Assembly: GCF_016909155.1 (NCBI RefSeq)
Contig: NZ_JAFBFG010000013.1
Location: forward strand, 1 to 64,000
DNA: 64,000 nucleotides
Reading direction: 5' to 3'
Origin: Chryseomicrobium aureum
Lineage (GTDB): Bacteria > Bacillota > Bacilli > Bacillales_A > Planococcaceae
Positions 8,448-16,863 of this stretch are shown here, in pieces; the stretch's first letter is position 1; every line of letters starts with the position of its first letter. Position numbers and translations under genes: made by a program. A model generated the notes under the pieces. It saw only the letters and a list, made by a program, of their open reading frames with translations, was not told the DNA's origin and did no database searches.

Positions 8448-8573
8448 TAATGGGTTTGTTTGTACCCTGAAACTGCTTTTAAGTGCCCTGACTATGCCTT
8501 TTTGTGACTCGAGCGAGTGTTTCTGTGCCCTCGAAACTCATTTATGTGCCCTGAGTCATGTTATGGAAACTAA
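8448..8573 (-). repeat. 21-bp tandem array with TTAGTTTCCATAA end unit (copy 1)
   Basis: Read on the minus strand from 8573, a 21-base end unit starting TTAGTTTCCATAA is followed by five 21-base units. Most begin AGGGCACA (variants GAGTCACA, AGGGTACA), then an A-rich stretch and about nine variable bases. The array ends at 8448, two bases from the zupT terminator. Copies 2 and 3 (20075-20200 and 48721-48846) share the period, unit number and end unit but have different cores. The units are too short and variable for CRISPR. Confidence 0.75.
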
Positions 8574-8605
8574 ACACCCGGCACCTACAGACAAAACAAT
8601 AGCAC

Positions 8606-8653
8606 AAAATAAAAACCAGCATGTTCTCAAGAGCTACTCAGGAGAACATGCTG
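8606..8653 (-). terminator. Terminator of thrCB, partly inside thrB
   Basis: A 12-bp perfect stem (CAGCATGTTCTC at 8617-8628 and complement at 8642-8653) has a 13-base loop holding the thrB stop codon. On the minus strand a T-rich run follows the stem. The first arm is the last sense codons of thrB. Confidence 0.85.
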
Positions 8654-9537
8654 ATTTTTTGTGTCACAAGCTCTGCACCACGCAAAGCAGTGGATACCTT
8701 ATGAAGTGTGAAATGCGGAAACTTCTTCTGAATAGACGTGACATCGAACGATGGAGGAATCACTGAAATCAAAGTCGGACCTGCTCCACTAATCGCGGTT
8801 CCATAAGCGCCTAAGCCATTCACAATGGATTTATACTCCTGAGAAGAAGGAATCAGCGACATACGGTAGGGTTCATGGAACTGATCGCTCCCCATCATTT
8901 TTCCAACCAATTCCGCATTACCTGTTGCAAGTCCAGCGACTAACATATTGGCAGCCGCACTGCTAGCGACGGCTTGTTCACGCGTGTAGCTTGTTGGTAA
9001 CACTTGTCGCGCTTTCTCTGTTTTTAGTTCTGTAGGCGGAATCGCTACTAGCCACTGGAAAGAAGGTAGTTCAAAACGTGAATATAGTACTTGGTCAGAA
9101 GATTGATAACTCACGATACACCCTCCGTAAAGAGCTGCGGCGACATTATCTGGATGTCCTTCGCACGAAGAAGCAAACTCCAAAAGCGCGTCCTTTTCCA
9201 ATGCCAATTCGGCAAAGTGATTGGCTAGTAAGCAAGCAGCTACTATAGCGGCTGCACTACTTCCAAGCCCTCGTGCAAGAGGGATTTCACTAGTGACATA
9301 CAGGCGAAGTGGTCGGAGTACTTTTCCGTGAAGTCGCGCAAGTTCTTTTGCTGTCTGCATAATTAGATGAGTCTGCACATCCTCGACCGCTGGAAGGTGA
9401 GGACCTTCATGATGGATTTCCCAAGATTCATGAAGAGATGCTTCAACAGTTAAATAGAAAGGTAAAGCAACTCCAACAGAATCAAAACCCGGTCCTACAT
9501 TCGCCGTGCTTGCCGGGATTTTGAGCACTACTGTCAT
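8638..9537 (-). CDS. thrB: Homoserine kinase
   Basis: A 299-residue GHMP-family kinase that phosphorylates homoserine with ATP in threonine synthesis. The ATP loop [15 protein letters not shown] stands near residue 90, the N-terminal substrate motif [15 protein letters not shown] is intact, and the C-terminal motif [11 protein letters not shown] is present. Its ATG overlaps the thrC stop (ATGA), so it is translated coupled to thrC. The usual third gene, hom (homoserine dehydrogenase), is not in the window next to it. Transcription ends at a hairpin that begins inside its own last codons. Confidence 0.95.
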   Translation of the reverse strand: MTVVLKIPASTANVGPGFDSVGVALPFYLTVEASLHESWEIHHEGPHLPAVEDVQTHLIMQTAKELARLHGKVLRPLRLYVTSEIPLARGLGSSAAAIVAACLLANHFAELALEKDALLEFASSCEGHPDNVAAALYGGCIVSYQSSDQVLYSRFELPSFQWLVAIPPTELKTEKARQVLPTSYTREQAVASSAAANMLVAGLATGNAELVGKMMGSDQFHEPYRMSLIPSSQEYKSIVNGLGAYGTAISGAGPTLISVIPPSFDVTSIQKKFPHFTLHKVSTALRGAELVTQKISMFS

Positions 9538-10595
9538 GGGGATAACACCTTCTCCAGATAGTGTTGAAGAGCTGGTGCTGTCGAATCGAGTTGACGGGGA
9601 CGAATCACTTTGCAGTCCATCGCTGTTTGTGGATCTTTTAAACCGTTCCCAGTCAACACAGCGACGACTGTAGTCCCTGGGGCAATTTGTCCTTGTTGAA
9701 CTGCTCGAATCACACCAGCAACAGAAGCGCTCGAAGCGGGTTCACCAAAAACGCCTTCTCTAGATGCAAGGAGCTGATAGGCAGCGAGTAGTTCATCATC
9801 AGTTACTGATTCGATGGCTCCGCCAGATTGGTCGCGTGCATCGACAGCGGTTTGCCACGAAGCCGGATTTCCAATGCGAATGGCCGTAGCCACTGTTTCT
9901 GGAAATTCGATTGGATACCCTTTGACAATGGCAGCGGCGCCTTCTGCTTCAAATCCAAAGATTTTGGGAAGACCTGAGTTATGGCGCTCGTTATATTCCA
10001 AGAATCCTTTCCAGTACGCTGTGATATTCCCGGCATTACCGACTGGAATGGCAAGGACGTCTGGTGCTTTACCTAGAGCATCGACAATTTCAAAGCTCGC
10101 TGTTTTTTGTCCTTCGATGCGATAAGGGTTTACCGAGTTCACGAGCGTTACAGGAGATGTCTCACTGATGGCACGTACCATCTCAAGTGCACGGTCAAAA
10201 TTTCCTTCAATTTGAATGACTTCCGCACCGTACATGTACGCCTGTGCAAGCTTTCCAGCAGCCACTTTACCTTCAGGGATGACGATGATTGCTTTCATAC
10301 CAGCGCGTGCTGCATAAGCTGCAGCTGCAGCAGATGTATTACCCGTAGATGCACAGATGACGGCTGTACTTCCTTGTTCTTTGGCTTTTGCGACAGCCAT
10401 AACCATGCCACGGTCTTTGAATGAGCCGGTCGGGTTTGCTCCTTCAAGCTTCAAATGAAGATCAATACCAAGCTCTTTTGATAAGTTCTCTGCATGTAGT
10501 AAAGGTGTGTTTCCTTCAAGTAGCGTGAGAAGTGGAGTGTCCTCTGTAATAGGTAAATACTCTTTATACTGTTGCAATAATCCGGACCAAGCCAT
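9534..10595 (-). CDS. thrC: Threonine synthase
   Basis: A 353-residue PLP enzyme converting O-phosphohomoserine to threonine. The PLP lysine lies in [11 protein letters not shown] near residue 60, and the phosphate-binding loop is [14 protein letters not shown] near residue 188. Length is normal for the Bacillus type. The start has GGCGG in range. It is the first gene of a thrC-thrB pair, divergent from the niacin transporter. No T-box or attenuator was seen in the short upstream region. Confidence 0.95.
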   Translation of the reverse strand: MAWSGLLQQYKEYLPITEDTPLLTLLEGNTPLLHAENLSKELGIDLHLKLEGANPTGSFKDRGMVMAVAKAKEQGSTAVICASTGNTSAAAAAYAARAGMKAIIVIPEGKVAAGKLAQAYMYGAEVIQIEGNFDRALEMVRAISETSPVTLVNSVNPYRIEGQKTASFEIVDALGKAPDVLAIPVGNAGNITAYWKGFLEYNERHNSGLPKIFGFEAEGAAAIVKGYPIEFPETVATAIRIGNPASWQTAVDARDQSGGAIESVTDDELLAAYQLLASREGVFGEPASSASVAGVIRAVQQGQIAPGTTVVAVLTGNGLKDPQTAMDCKVIRPRQLDSTAPALQHYLEKVLSP

Positions 10596-10632
10596 TTCTC
10601 ATTCCGCCTTTCTGTTCTTTTGATAAAAACAA

Positions 10633-10748
10633 ATGTCTTTTCATAAAGGACATTTTACAGCACAATCACTTGAAATTCAACCTGATTTTTTTCGTTGTAT
10701 TTCCCGCAATTTAGGCGTATACTCAAATGCGACATGTGTAAAGACAGG
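10633..10748 (+). promoter_or_regulatory. niaP promoter with two inverted-repeat candidate operators
   Basis: TTGTAT at 10695-10700 and TATACT at 10718-10723 have a 17-base spacer. Downstream of the -10 lies GACATGTGTAAAGACAGG (10731-10748). Far upstream lies the near-perfect palindrome 10633-10653 (ATGTCTTTT-CAT-AAAGGACAT type). TGTAAAGACA resembles the half-site I associate with the NAD repressor NiaR of Bacillales. The promoter is well supported; the regulator assignment is inference. Confidence 0.5.
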
Positions 10749-10758
10749 AGTTAGGAAA

Positions 10759-11976
10759 ATGAAATCAACAACAAAAAAGCCTCTTTCTCGAAATAAATTG
10801 CTCGCTATCGCTGGATTAGGGTGGATGTTTGATGCGATGGACGTCGGAATTTTGTCCTTTATCATTGCGGCTCTTGCTATCGAATGGAGTTTGTCTCCAG
10901 AACAGATGGGGTGGATCGGCAGTGTCAACTCGATTGGAATGGCGGTTGGAGCAGTATTCTTTGGTTTGATTGCGGATAAGATCGGTCGCAAAAATGTATT
11001 CATGATTACGCTTCTCATGTTCAGTCTTGCGTCTGGAGCTTCCGCTTTAGCTGGAGGGCTTGCGATATTTATGATTTTACGATTCTTTGTAGGAATGGGG
11101 TTAGGTGGAGAGCTACCTGTAGCTTCGACTTTAGTATCTGAATCTGTCCCTGCTGAAGAACGCGGAAAAGTAGTCGTGCTTCTTGAGAGCTTCTGGGCAG
11201 TAGGCTGGATTCTTGCCGCATTGATTGCGTACTTCGTGATTCCAGACTACGGATGGCGCTGGGCACTCGCACTCACTGCATTACCGGCATTTTACGCCAT
11301 TTACTTGCGCTTAAAACTACCAGACTCACCACGCTACGAGAAAGTAGAAAATGTGAAACGGACAGTCGTTCAGAATATCAAAGAATTATGGACACCGACT
11401 TATAGAAGACGGACCCTCATGTTATGGATTTTATGGTTCACAGTTGTCTTTTCCTATTACGGCATGTTCTTATGGTTGCCATCAGTTATGGTCATCAAAG
11501 GATTTAGCTTGATTAAGACATTTGAATATGTACTCATCATGACGCTCGCTCAGTTACCTGGTTACTTCTCGGCAGCTTGGTTGATTGAACGTGTGGGACG
11601 TAAATTTGTATTGATCACGTATTTACTCGGGGCTGCAGCAAGTGCAGCAGTATTTGGATCTGCAGAGACACTTACGATGCTCATGATTTCAGGAATGCTT
11701 CTGTCATTCTTTAACCTAGGGGCTTGGGGAGCATTGTACGCTTATTCTCCGGAACAATACCCAACTGTCATTCGGGCAACAGGTGCTGGTATGGCCGCTG
11801 GAGTTGGCCGGATCGGCGGAATTCTTGGTCCGCTCCTAGTCGGAACGATGGTAGCAGCAAGTTACAGCATCGGCATTATCTTTGGGATTTTCTGTGCAGC
11901 CATCGTCGTCGGTGTTCTTGCCGTCGCTTTCCTTGGGACAGAAACGAAACAACAAGAGCTTCAAGATACACTCTAG
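10759..11976 (+). CDS. niaP: Niacin (nicotinate) transporter, MFS family
   Basis: A 405-residue, 12-segment transporter. The sequence is very close to B. subtilis NiaP (YceI) as recalled: GLGWMFDAMDVGILSFIIAAL, GMGLGGELPVASTLVSES and TLAQLPGYFSAAWLIE. It brings niacin into the cell for NAD synthesis. The ATG at 10759 is chosen because AGGAGTTAGG precedes it; the longer reading from 10633 would cross the promoter. It is a single gene with its own terminator. NiaR control is plausible from upstream motifs. Confidence 0.88.
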   Translation: MKSTTKKPLSRNKLLAIAGLGWMFDAMDVGILSFIIAALAIEWSLSPEQMGWIGSVNSIGMAVGAVFFGLIADKIGRKNVFMITLLMFSLASGASALAGGLAIFMILRFFVGMGLGGELPVASTLVSESVPAEERGKVVVLLESFWAVGWILAALIAYFVIPDYGWRWALALTALPAFYAIYLRLKLPDSPRYEKVENVKRTVVQNIKELWTPTYRRRTLMLWILWFTVVFSYYGMFLWLPSVMVIKGFSLIKTFEYVLIMTLAQLPGYFSAAWLIERVGRKFVLITYLLGAAASAAVFGSAETLTMLMISGMLLSFFNLGAWGALYAYSPEQYPTVIRATGAGMAAGVGRIGGILGPLLVGTMVAASYSIGIIFGIFCAAIVVGVLAVAFLGTETKQQELQDTL

Positions 11977-12007
11977 CCATCGCACTCGCGGTGGCTTCTT
12001 TTTTTTC
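11975..12007 (+). terminator. Terminator of niaP
   Basis: The 9-bp stem AGCCATCGC / GCGGTGGCT with loop ACTC is followed by TCTTTTTTTT. It starts within the stop codon of niaP. Confidence 0.85.
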
Positions 12008-12061
12008 ACTCCCATTTCGTTTACACTGAATCTATACACTTACACTGAAGGACGTGGATTT

Positions 12062-13333
12062 ATGACGAAAGAATTGACAGCAGAACAAGTAATTGGACTG
12101 ATTCCTGCTCAAGCCGATATCGTGTTCCCACTTACAAATGGAGAACCAAATAAACTACTAGATTACCTGGAGGCGCATCAAGACCGTCTGTCAGAAGTTC
12201 GGATCCATCAATTGCTACCGCTTCGGAACCGTTCGTATATGGCAAATGAGAGTGCAGACCACTTGAAGCATATCAGCTACTTTTTAAGTGGAGCGAATCG
12301 CAAAGAGTTCCACCAAGGGACTGCTGATTTGATGCCGAACAACTTCCACGAAGTGACGAAAATCCTTCGTAAGGTCAGCCGCACTATGATGGTCATGGCC
12401 GTGGTATCGCCAATGGACGAGTACGGCTACTTCTCGCTTGGGACGCAAGCCGATATCGTCAGTGAGTTCATTGGAAAAGTGCCATTTATTGTGGAAGTAA
12501 ATGAGCATATGCCACGAACGTTTGGACAGAACCAAATTCATATCAGCCAAATAGAAGGGTACGTCGTCAATCATCAACCGTTAGTTGCGGACGAACCTGC
12601 GCCAGTGTCTGACATGGACATGAAGATTGCATCATACGTAGCAGAGCGTATTCAAGATGGCGATACGTTGCAAATTGGGATAGGCGGAATACCGAACGCG
12701 GTCGTCAGTCAGTTGAAGACACATCGTCACTTAGGGATTCACACAGAAATGTTCGTAGACGGCATCATCGATCTAGTTGAGGCTGGTGCAGTGGATGGAA
12801 CGCGGAAGTTCACGAACCAAGGAAAGATGATAGCGACATTTGCACACGGGTCTCAACGCTTGTATGATTTCCTGAACGGCAACCCAGCGTTACAGTTCTT
12901 ACCAGTCAGTACGGTAAATGATCCGCGTGAAATCGGAAAAGAAGAGAATATGATTTCCATCAATGCGACGACAGAAGTCGATTTATTTGGCCAGTGCGCA
13001 AGTGAAACGGTAGCAGGGCGTTACTATTCCTCTACAGGGGGTCAAGCAGATTTTGCGCGAGGCGTACGTTTTTCGAAGAACGGTAAAGGATTTATCACTA
13101 TGTCCTCAACAATCAAGAACGGAGAAATGTCGCGTATTAAAGTAGCACTCTCTCCGGGATCTGTCGTGACAACGAATAAAAACGATGTGGACCACATTGT
13201 GACAGAGTATGGTGTTGCCGAGATGTTTGGACGTCCATTATCAGAGCGTGCTGAACAACTGATTGCGATTGCGCATCCGGACTTCCGTGAAGAATTACGG
13301 TTCGAAGCGAAAAAGCTTGGGTTGATTTTGTAA
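12062..13333 (+). CDS. Acetyl-CoA hydrolase/CoA-transferase family protein
   Basis: A 423-residue family I/II CoA-transferase (Cat1/4-hydroxybutyrate CoA-transferase type). The CoA-binding loop is QIGIGGIPNAVV, and the catalytic glutamate is expected in SINATTEVDLFGQ. The ATG at 12062 has AAGGACG in range; the upstream extension would overlap niaP in another frame. The substrate acid (acetate, butyrate or another short acid) cannot be fixed. The next gene begins directly after its stop, suggesting co-transcription. Confidence 0.82.
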   Translation: MTKELTAEQVIGLIPAQADIVFPLTNGEPNKLLDYLEAHQDRLSEVRIHQLLPLRNRSYMANESADHLKHISYFLSGANRKEFHQGTADLMPNNFHEVTKILRKVSRTMMVMAVVSPMDEYGYFSLGTQADIVSEFIGKVPFIVEVNEHMPRTFGQNQIHISQIEGYVVNHQPLVADEPAPVSDMDMKIASYVAERIQDGDTLQIGIGGIPNAVVSQLKTHRHLGIHTEMFVDGIIDLVEAGAVDGTRKFTNQGKMIATFAHGSQRLYDFLNGNPALQFLPVSTVNDPREIGKEENMISINATTEVDLFGQCASETVAGRYYSSTGGQADFARGVRFSKNGKGFITMSSTIKNGEMSRIKVALSPGSVVTTNKNDVDHIVTEYGVAEMFGRPLSERAEQLIAIAHPDFREELRFEAKKLGLIL

Positions 13334-13948
13334 ATGCGCATTGTTCCGAAAGAGTTTTACGAACTACCGACACTAGAGCTCGCTAAGGCACTGATTGGAA
13401 AGCTTCTTGTACATGATACACCGGAAGGAAGACTTTCTGGTTACATCGTCGAGACAGAGGCCTACATGGGACCGCTCGATCAAGCTGCTCATAGTTTTGG
13501 GGGCAGGAAGACAAAGCGCACAGAAGTCATGTTCCGTGAGCCCGGACACATCTACACATATCAGATGCATACGCATACTCTGATCAATGTGGTGGCAGAA
13601 GACGTCGATGAGCCGCATGCAATTTTGATTCGCGCTGTTGAACCAGTAGAAGGACAAACGGTAATGCAGGCGAACCGAAATCAACTTCCTAAAAAGCAGT
13701 GGACGAATGGGCCTGGGAAGTTGACGAAAGCACTCGGTATTACGATGGCGCATTACGGAGAGCTCTGGTATGAACCTCCTCTCTATATTGCGGAAGGAAA
13801 AGAAGTAAGTGGAATTTCTACCGGTCCCCGTATCGGAATCGACAATAGCGGGGAAGCTGTTCACTATCCGTACCGCTTTTGGGAGACCGATAATCCATTT
13901 GTCTCGAAATACAGAGCACCAAAAACGCCAAAATATGATTGGGTTTGA
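13334..13948 (+). CDS. 3-methyladenine DNA glycosylase (AAG/MPG family)
   Basis: A 204-residue base-excision repair enzyme. The MPG-fold motifs ETEAYMGPLDQAAHSFGGR (with the catalytic Glu and the following active-site Tyr) and NGPGKLTKALGI are clear. It removes alkylated purines such as 3-methyladenine. It starts on the base after the preceding stop with no strong ribosome site, so it is likely translationally coupled to the CoA-transferase. A long open frame on the opposite strand is a shadow. Confidence 0.92.
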   Translation: MRIVPKEFYELPTLELAKALIGKLLVHDTPEGRLSGYIVETEAYMGPLDQAAHSFGGRKTKRTEVMFREPGHIYTYQMHTHTLINVVAEDVDEPHAILIRAVEPVEGQTVMQANRNQLPKKQWTNGPGKLTKALGITMAHYGELWYEPPLYIAEGKEVSGISTGPRIGIDNSGEAVHYPYRFWETDNPFVSKYRAPKTPKYDWV

Positions 13949-13977
13949 ATCAATGATGTAACAGACATGATGAGTGG

Positions 13978-14055
13978 GTAGGGGTGACTCCAGCGGGATT
14001 AAAAGCGGAAGCTGAGACCTTGGCTCAGCCCGCGCCCGCGGAACGCTTCCCCTAC
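13978..14055. repeat. 78-bp module A repeat, intact copy
   Basis: The sequence has inverted ends GTAGGGG (13978) and CCCCTAC (to 14055) and a GC-rich centre (GAAGCTGAGACCTTGGCTCA, then CCCGCGCCCGCGG). The same sequence occurs at 28736-28881, interrupted there by a 65-bp insert. A related longer form lies at 48915-49045. No coding potential. Confidence 0.85.
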
Positions 14056-14063
14056 ACACCTAG

Positions 14064-14108
14064 CGAAAATAAAAAAAGGGGGTCTCTCATTTATACGAGA
14101 AACTCCCT
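14064..14108 (-). terminator. Terminator of the leftward GNAT gene
   Basis: Arms at 14077-14088 and 14097-14108 pair over 12 positions with one mismatch. On the minus strand they are followed by CCCTTTTTTTATTTT. The hairpin theme GGAGTTTCTC...GAGAAACTCC recurs at 28898 and 37671. Confidence 0.75.
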
Positions 14109-14140
14109 TGTCTTTGTTAAAGACGTATGATTTTTGCGTG

Positions 14141-14938
14141 TCAATCAATCATTTTCCCCATGTAAAACTCATCTACATAATGCCCGTGAATGCGTAGTGC
14201 ATTTTTACGTGTTCCTTCAAGTTCAAACCCGAGTTTGTTGTAAAGTTTTTGTGCAATGACATTTTCTTTGATCACTGTCAGCTCGAGCTTTTCGATCCCG
14301 ACGCCTTTTGCCCAGTTCTCTCCGTGGTACATCAAGGTAGAGGCAATGCCTTTATTAGAGAATTGCTGTTTTACCCCAATCACAATAGAAGCGCGATGGG
14401 ACGCGCGAGGAGAAGGGCCTCCGATTACAACAAGGTAACCGGCATATTCCCCGTTCATAATGGCAAGAAATAGATTGGAGTTGCGGGATTCTTTCCACTC
14501 CTCTAGGCGTTTGCGTATTCCCTGGACCGATTGTTTCTGCTCCGACTTCCCGTATAGCATGAAGTCTGTCTCGGAGTAAATAGTTTCCTGCAATTGAATA
14601 AACGCGCGCGCATCTTCCGTCTCTGCTTCACGAACAATTAAGATGTCCTGCTTTTCACGTTCTTTTGAAGTATCATGTTCATGTATAGAATTTTGGAATA
14701 CAACATATTGATTCAACTCAATTTCACTGACCCCATAGCCATTCCCTGTCCAGGCAAGAAAATGTTGCGCTGGCGGCTTCGTTTTCTTCCACCAACTCCT
14801 GCTCAAGTAGGCAGCATTGGGGAGGGGTTGACCGAGAATTGCTTCCATTTGATCGAATGTCAATTTCACAGTCTTTTGGTCAGTCTTTTTAAAAAAGTCA
14901 TGCAGTGGTAGGTACTTTGCTTCAGTTGTCCGTGCCAT
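14141..14938 (-). CDS. N-acetyltransferase fused to an N-terminal accessory domain
   Basis: A 265-residue protein. Residues ~5-90 (KYLPLHDFFKKTD through LPNAAYLSRSWWKK to GNGYGVSEIEL) form a separate small domain of the type seen at the start of many unrelated bacterial proteins (DUF7662-like, from memory). Residues ~105-260 are a GNAT acetyltransferase with the acetyl-CoA loop QQFSNKGIASTLM and the C-terminal motif AQKLYNKLGFELEGT. The ATG at 14938 follows AGGGGGATAC; the longer frame to 15106 has no ribosome site. The acceptor substrate is unknown. Confidence 0.75.
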   Translation of the reverse strand: MARTTEAKYLPLHDFFKKTDQKTVKLTFDQMEAILGQPLPNAAYLSRSWWKKTKPPAQHFLAWTGNGYGVSEIELNQYVVFQNSIHEHDTSKEREKQDILIVREAETEDARAFIQLQETIYSETDFMLYGKSEQKQSVQGIRKRLEEWKESRNSNLFLAIMNGEYAGYLVVIGGPSPRASHRASIVIGVKQQFSNKGIASTLMYHGENWAKGVGIEKLELTVIKENVIAQKLYNKLGFELEGTRKNALRIHGHYVDEFYMGKMID

Positions 14939-15079
14939 GGTATCCCCCTTGATTTCACACTTCAAAATAAGTAACAGTATACCATGAAATTTCAAAGGAA
15001 ACGCTGCATATCCCACATGTCGATTTGGGAAAAAATATGCTAAACTGAAGAAGCACAAAATTTGAAGGAGGCATTTTTC

Positions 15080-16006
15080 ATGTCGAACACATTTGTATTT
15101 GGTCATAAAAATCCCGATACTGATACAATCACGTCAGCTATCGTCTACGCATACTTGAAAAATCAAATCGGTCACAGTGCTGAAGCAGTCCGTTTAGGAG
15201 ACGTTGCAGGGGAGACTGCATACGCTTTAGGTTTCTTTGGAGTAGAAGCACCACGCCTTGTAACATCCGTTGAAAAAGGTCAACCAGTTATCTTAGTTGA
15301 CCACAACGAATTCCAGCAGAGCGCAGATGGAATCGAAGAGGCACACATTTTAGAAGTAATCGACCACCACCGCATCGCAAATTTTGAAACAGCAGATCCG
15401 GTTTACTATCGTGCAGAGCCAGTAGGATGTACAGCGACGATTCTGTTGAAGCTTTTCAAAGAGCATGGAGTGGAAGTGCCGAAGGAAATCGCAGGTCTTA
15501 TGCTTTCTGCTATCATCTCGGATTCTTTACTATTCAAATCTCCAACATGCACAGAGCAAGATGTAAAAGCAGCGCGTGAGCTCGAGCAGTTGGCGGGTGT
15601 GAGTGCGGAAGAGTACGGATTAGATATGTTGAAGGCTGGAGCAGATGTATCATCGAAAACAATCGAGGATTTGTTGACGCTAGATGCGAAAGAGTTCGGC
15701 ATGGGCGATTACAAAGTTGAAATCGCGCAAGTCAATGTTGTGGATCCACAAGACGTATTGGGTCGTCAATCAGAGATTGAAGCAGCGATTCATGAACGCA
15801 TCTCTGAAAAGGAATTGGATCTTTATTTCTTCGTTGTAACTGATATCTTGAACAACGATTCAGTGGCACTAGCTCTAGGCAAAATGGCAAACAAAGCAGA
15901 AGACGCATTCAATGTTGTATTTACAAACCATACAGCAGTTTTAAAAGGCGTCGTTTCACGTAAAAAACAAGTGGTTCCTGCTTTGACAGAAGCACTTTCA
16001 AACTAA
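15080..16006 (+). CDS. ppaC: Manganese-dependent inorganic pyrophosphatase (family II)
   Basis: A 308-residue cytoplasmic DHH-family enzyme that hydrolyses pyrophosphate made in biosynthesis. Metal-site motifs are GHKNPDTDT at residue 8, VDHNE, and the DHH motif [12 protein letters not shown]. The C-terminal substrate motif SRKKQVVP is present. The start at 15080 is set by GAAGGAGG upstream. Length is typical. It is a single gene. Confidence 0.95.
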   Translation: MSNTFVFGHKNPDTDTITSAIVYAYLKNQIGHSAEAVRLGDVAGETAYALGFFGVEAPRLVTSVEKGQPVILVDHNEFQQSADGIEEAHILEVIDHHRIANFETADPVYYRAEPVGCTATILLKLFKEHGVEVPKEIAGLMLSAIISDSLLFKSPTCTEQDVKAARELEQLAGVSAEEYGLDMLKAGADVSSKTIEDLLTLDAKEFGMGDYKVEIAQVNVVDPQDVLGRQSEIEAAIHERISEKELDLYFFVVTDILNNDSVALALGKMANKAEDAFNVVFTNHTAVLKGVVSRKKQVVPALTEALSN

Positions 16007-16062
16007 GCTCAATTCGTTGATTTTTTCATGAGGACAAACTATGCTGACAGAGAGGTGATTGT

Positions 16063-16767
16063 ATGGAAATCGCAATCTGGTCAGACTACGTTTGTCCTTT
16101 TTGTTATATTGGAAAACGACGTATGGAACGCGCATTACAAGAAACAGGATTTGCACAGCAAGCAACGATTCAACTGAAAAGTTATCAGTTGGATGCGAGT
16201 ACGCCGGAAGTGGTGACAGAATCCGTCTATGAATCACTTGCCCGCAAATATGGGACATCCATTGAGCAGGCAAAAGCGATGTCTGCAAATGTTGTTGAGC
16301 AAGCGAAGACTGAAAATCTGCATTACAACATGGAAGATGCAAAGCCTGCCAACACAGCACGTGCGCATCGTCTCGTAAAATGGGCAGATACGCAAGGCAA
16401 AGGAAATGAACTGGGTGAAGAATTGCTGAACGCCTATTTCATTGAAGCAAAAAACATCAATGATGTAGACGTTCTGGCAGACTTAGCAGTAGCCACTGGA
16501 CTTGACCGTGAAGGCGCTTTAGAAGTTTTAGAGAGCAACAAGTTCTTCCCGGAAGTTCAAATTGATCAAACGGAAGCATCTCAAATTGGAGTCCGTGGAG
16601 TACCCTTTTTTGTTCTCAACAATAAATACGCAATCTCTGGTGCACAACCTATCGAAGTTTTCAAAGAGGCGCTACAAAAAGTCGCTGAAGAAGAAGGGAT
16701 AAAACCCACTCTTCAAACCATTGGTGGACAAGGTGCTACATGTGATGGAGACGTATGTGACGTATAA
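16063..16767 (+). CDS. DsbA-family oxidoreductase (FrnE type)
   Basis: A 234-residue cytoplasmic thioredoxin-fold protein with the active-site CPFC in SDYVCPFCYIGKRRMERAL at the N-terminus, and the cis-Pro loop GVRGVPFFVLNNKYAISGAQ. The FrnE group of 2-hydroxychromene-isomerase-like DsbA proteins has this layout. There is no signal peptide. The C-terminal tail ATCDGDVCDV adds two further cysteines. The role is probably thiol/disulfide or electrophile handling; the exact substrate is unknown. Confidence 0.85.
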   Translation: MEIAIWSDYVCPFCYIGKRRMERALQETGFAQQATIQLKSYQLDASTPEVVTESVYESLARKYGTSIEQAKAMSANVVEQAKTENLHYNMEDAKPANTARAHRLVKWADTQGKGNELGEELLNAYFIEAKNINDVDVLADLAVATGLDREGALEVLESNKFFPEVQIDQTEASQIGVRGVPFFVLNNKYAISGAQPIEVFKEALQKVAEEEGIKPTLQTIGGQGATCDGDVCDV

Positions 16768-16770
16768 GCC

Positions 16771-16798
16771 AAAAACCTGTGATTTCACAGGTTTTTTT
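16771..16798 (+). terminator. Terminator after the DsbA-family gene
   Basis: The 11-bp stem AAAAACCTGTG / CACAGGTTTTT with loop ATTT and a T run starts 4 bases after the stop. Confidence 0.9.
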
Positions 16799-16800
16799 GT

Positions 16801-16828
16801 TTGCCATCTGAGACTTTCGGGGTATATA
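16801..16828 (+). promoter_or_regulatory. Promoter candidate of the alanine symporter gene
   Basis: TTGCCA at 16801-16806 and TATATA at 16823-16828 with a 16-base spacer fit sigma-A. The overlapping GTTTGC...GGGTAT (16799-16825, 15-base spacer) also loosely resembles a sigma-B site. Confidence 0.45.
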
Positions 16829-16863
16829 GATAAGGAAATTTAGATATGTGAGGAGGGAAGCTT

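Noticed and set aside
8448-8573. CRISPR array
   Set aside because: Units of 21 bases with weakly conserved cores, no constant repeat of 24-40 bases with unique spacers, and no cas genes nearby.
8494-8766. Plus-strand 90-residue frame over the array and thrB end
   Set aside because: It runs through the 21-bp array, the thrB terminator and antisense to thrB; no ribosome site.
10633-10758. N-terminal extension of niaP
   Set aside because: Contains the promoter and operator candidates; a good ribosome site stands before ATG 10759.
9534-10760. T-box or threonine attenuator before thrC
   Set aside because: The short upstream region shows no T-box consensus or leader peptide.
11882-12061. N-terminal extension of the CoA-transferase
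   Set aside because: Overlaps niaP and its terminator in another frame; ATG 12062 has the ribosome site.
13373-14059. Minus-strand 228-residue frame
   Set aside because: Antisense shadow of the 3-methyladenine glycosylase gene and part of the 78-bp repeat; composition is not protein-like.
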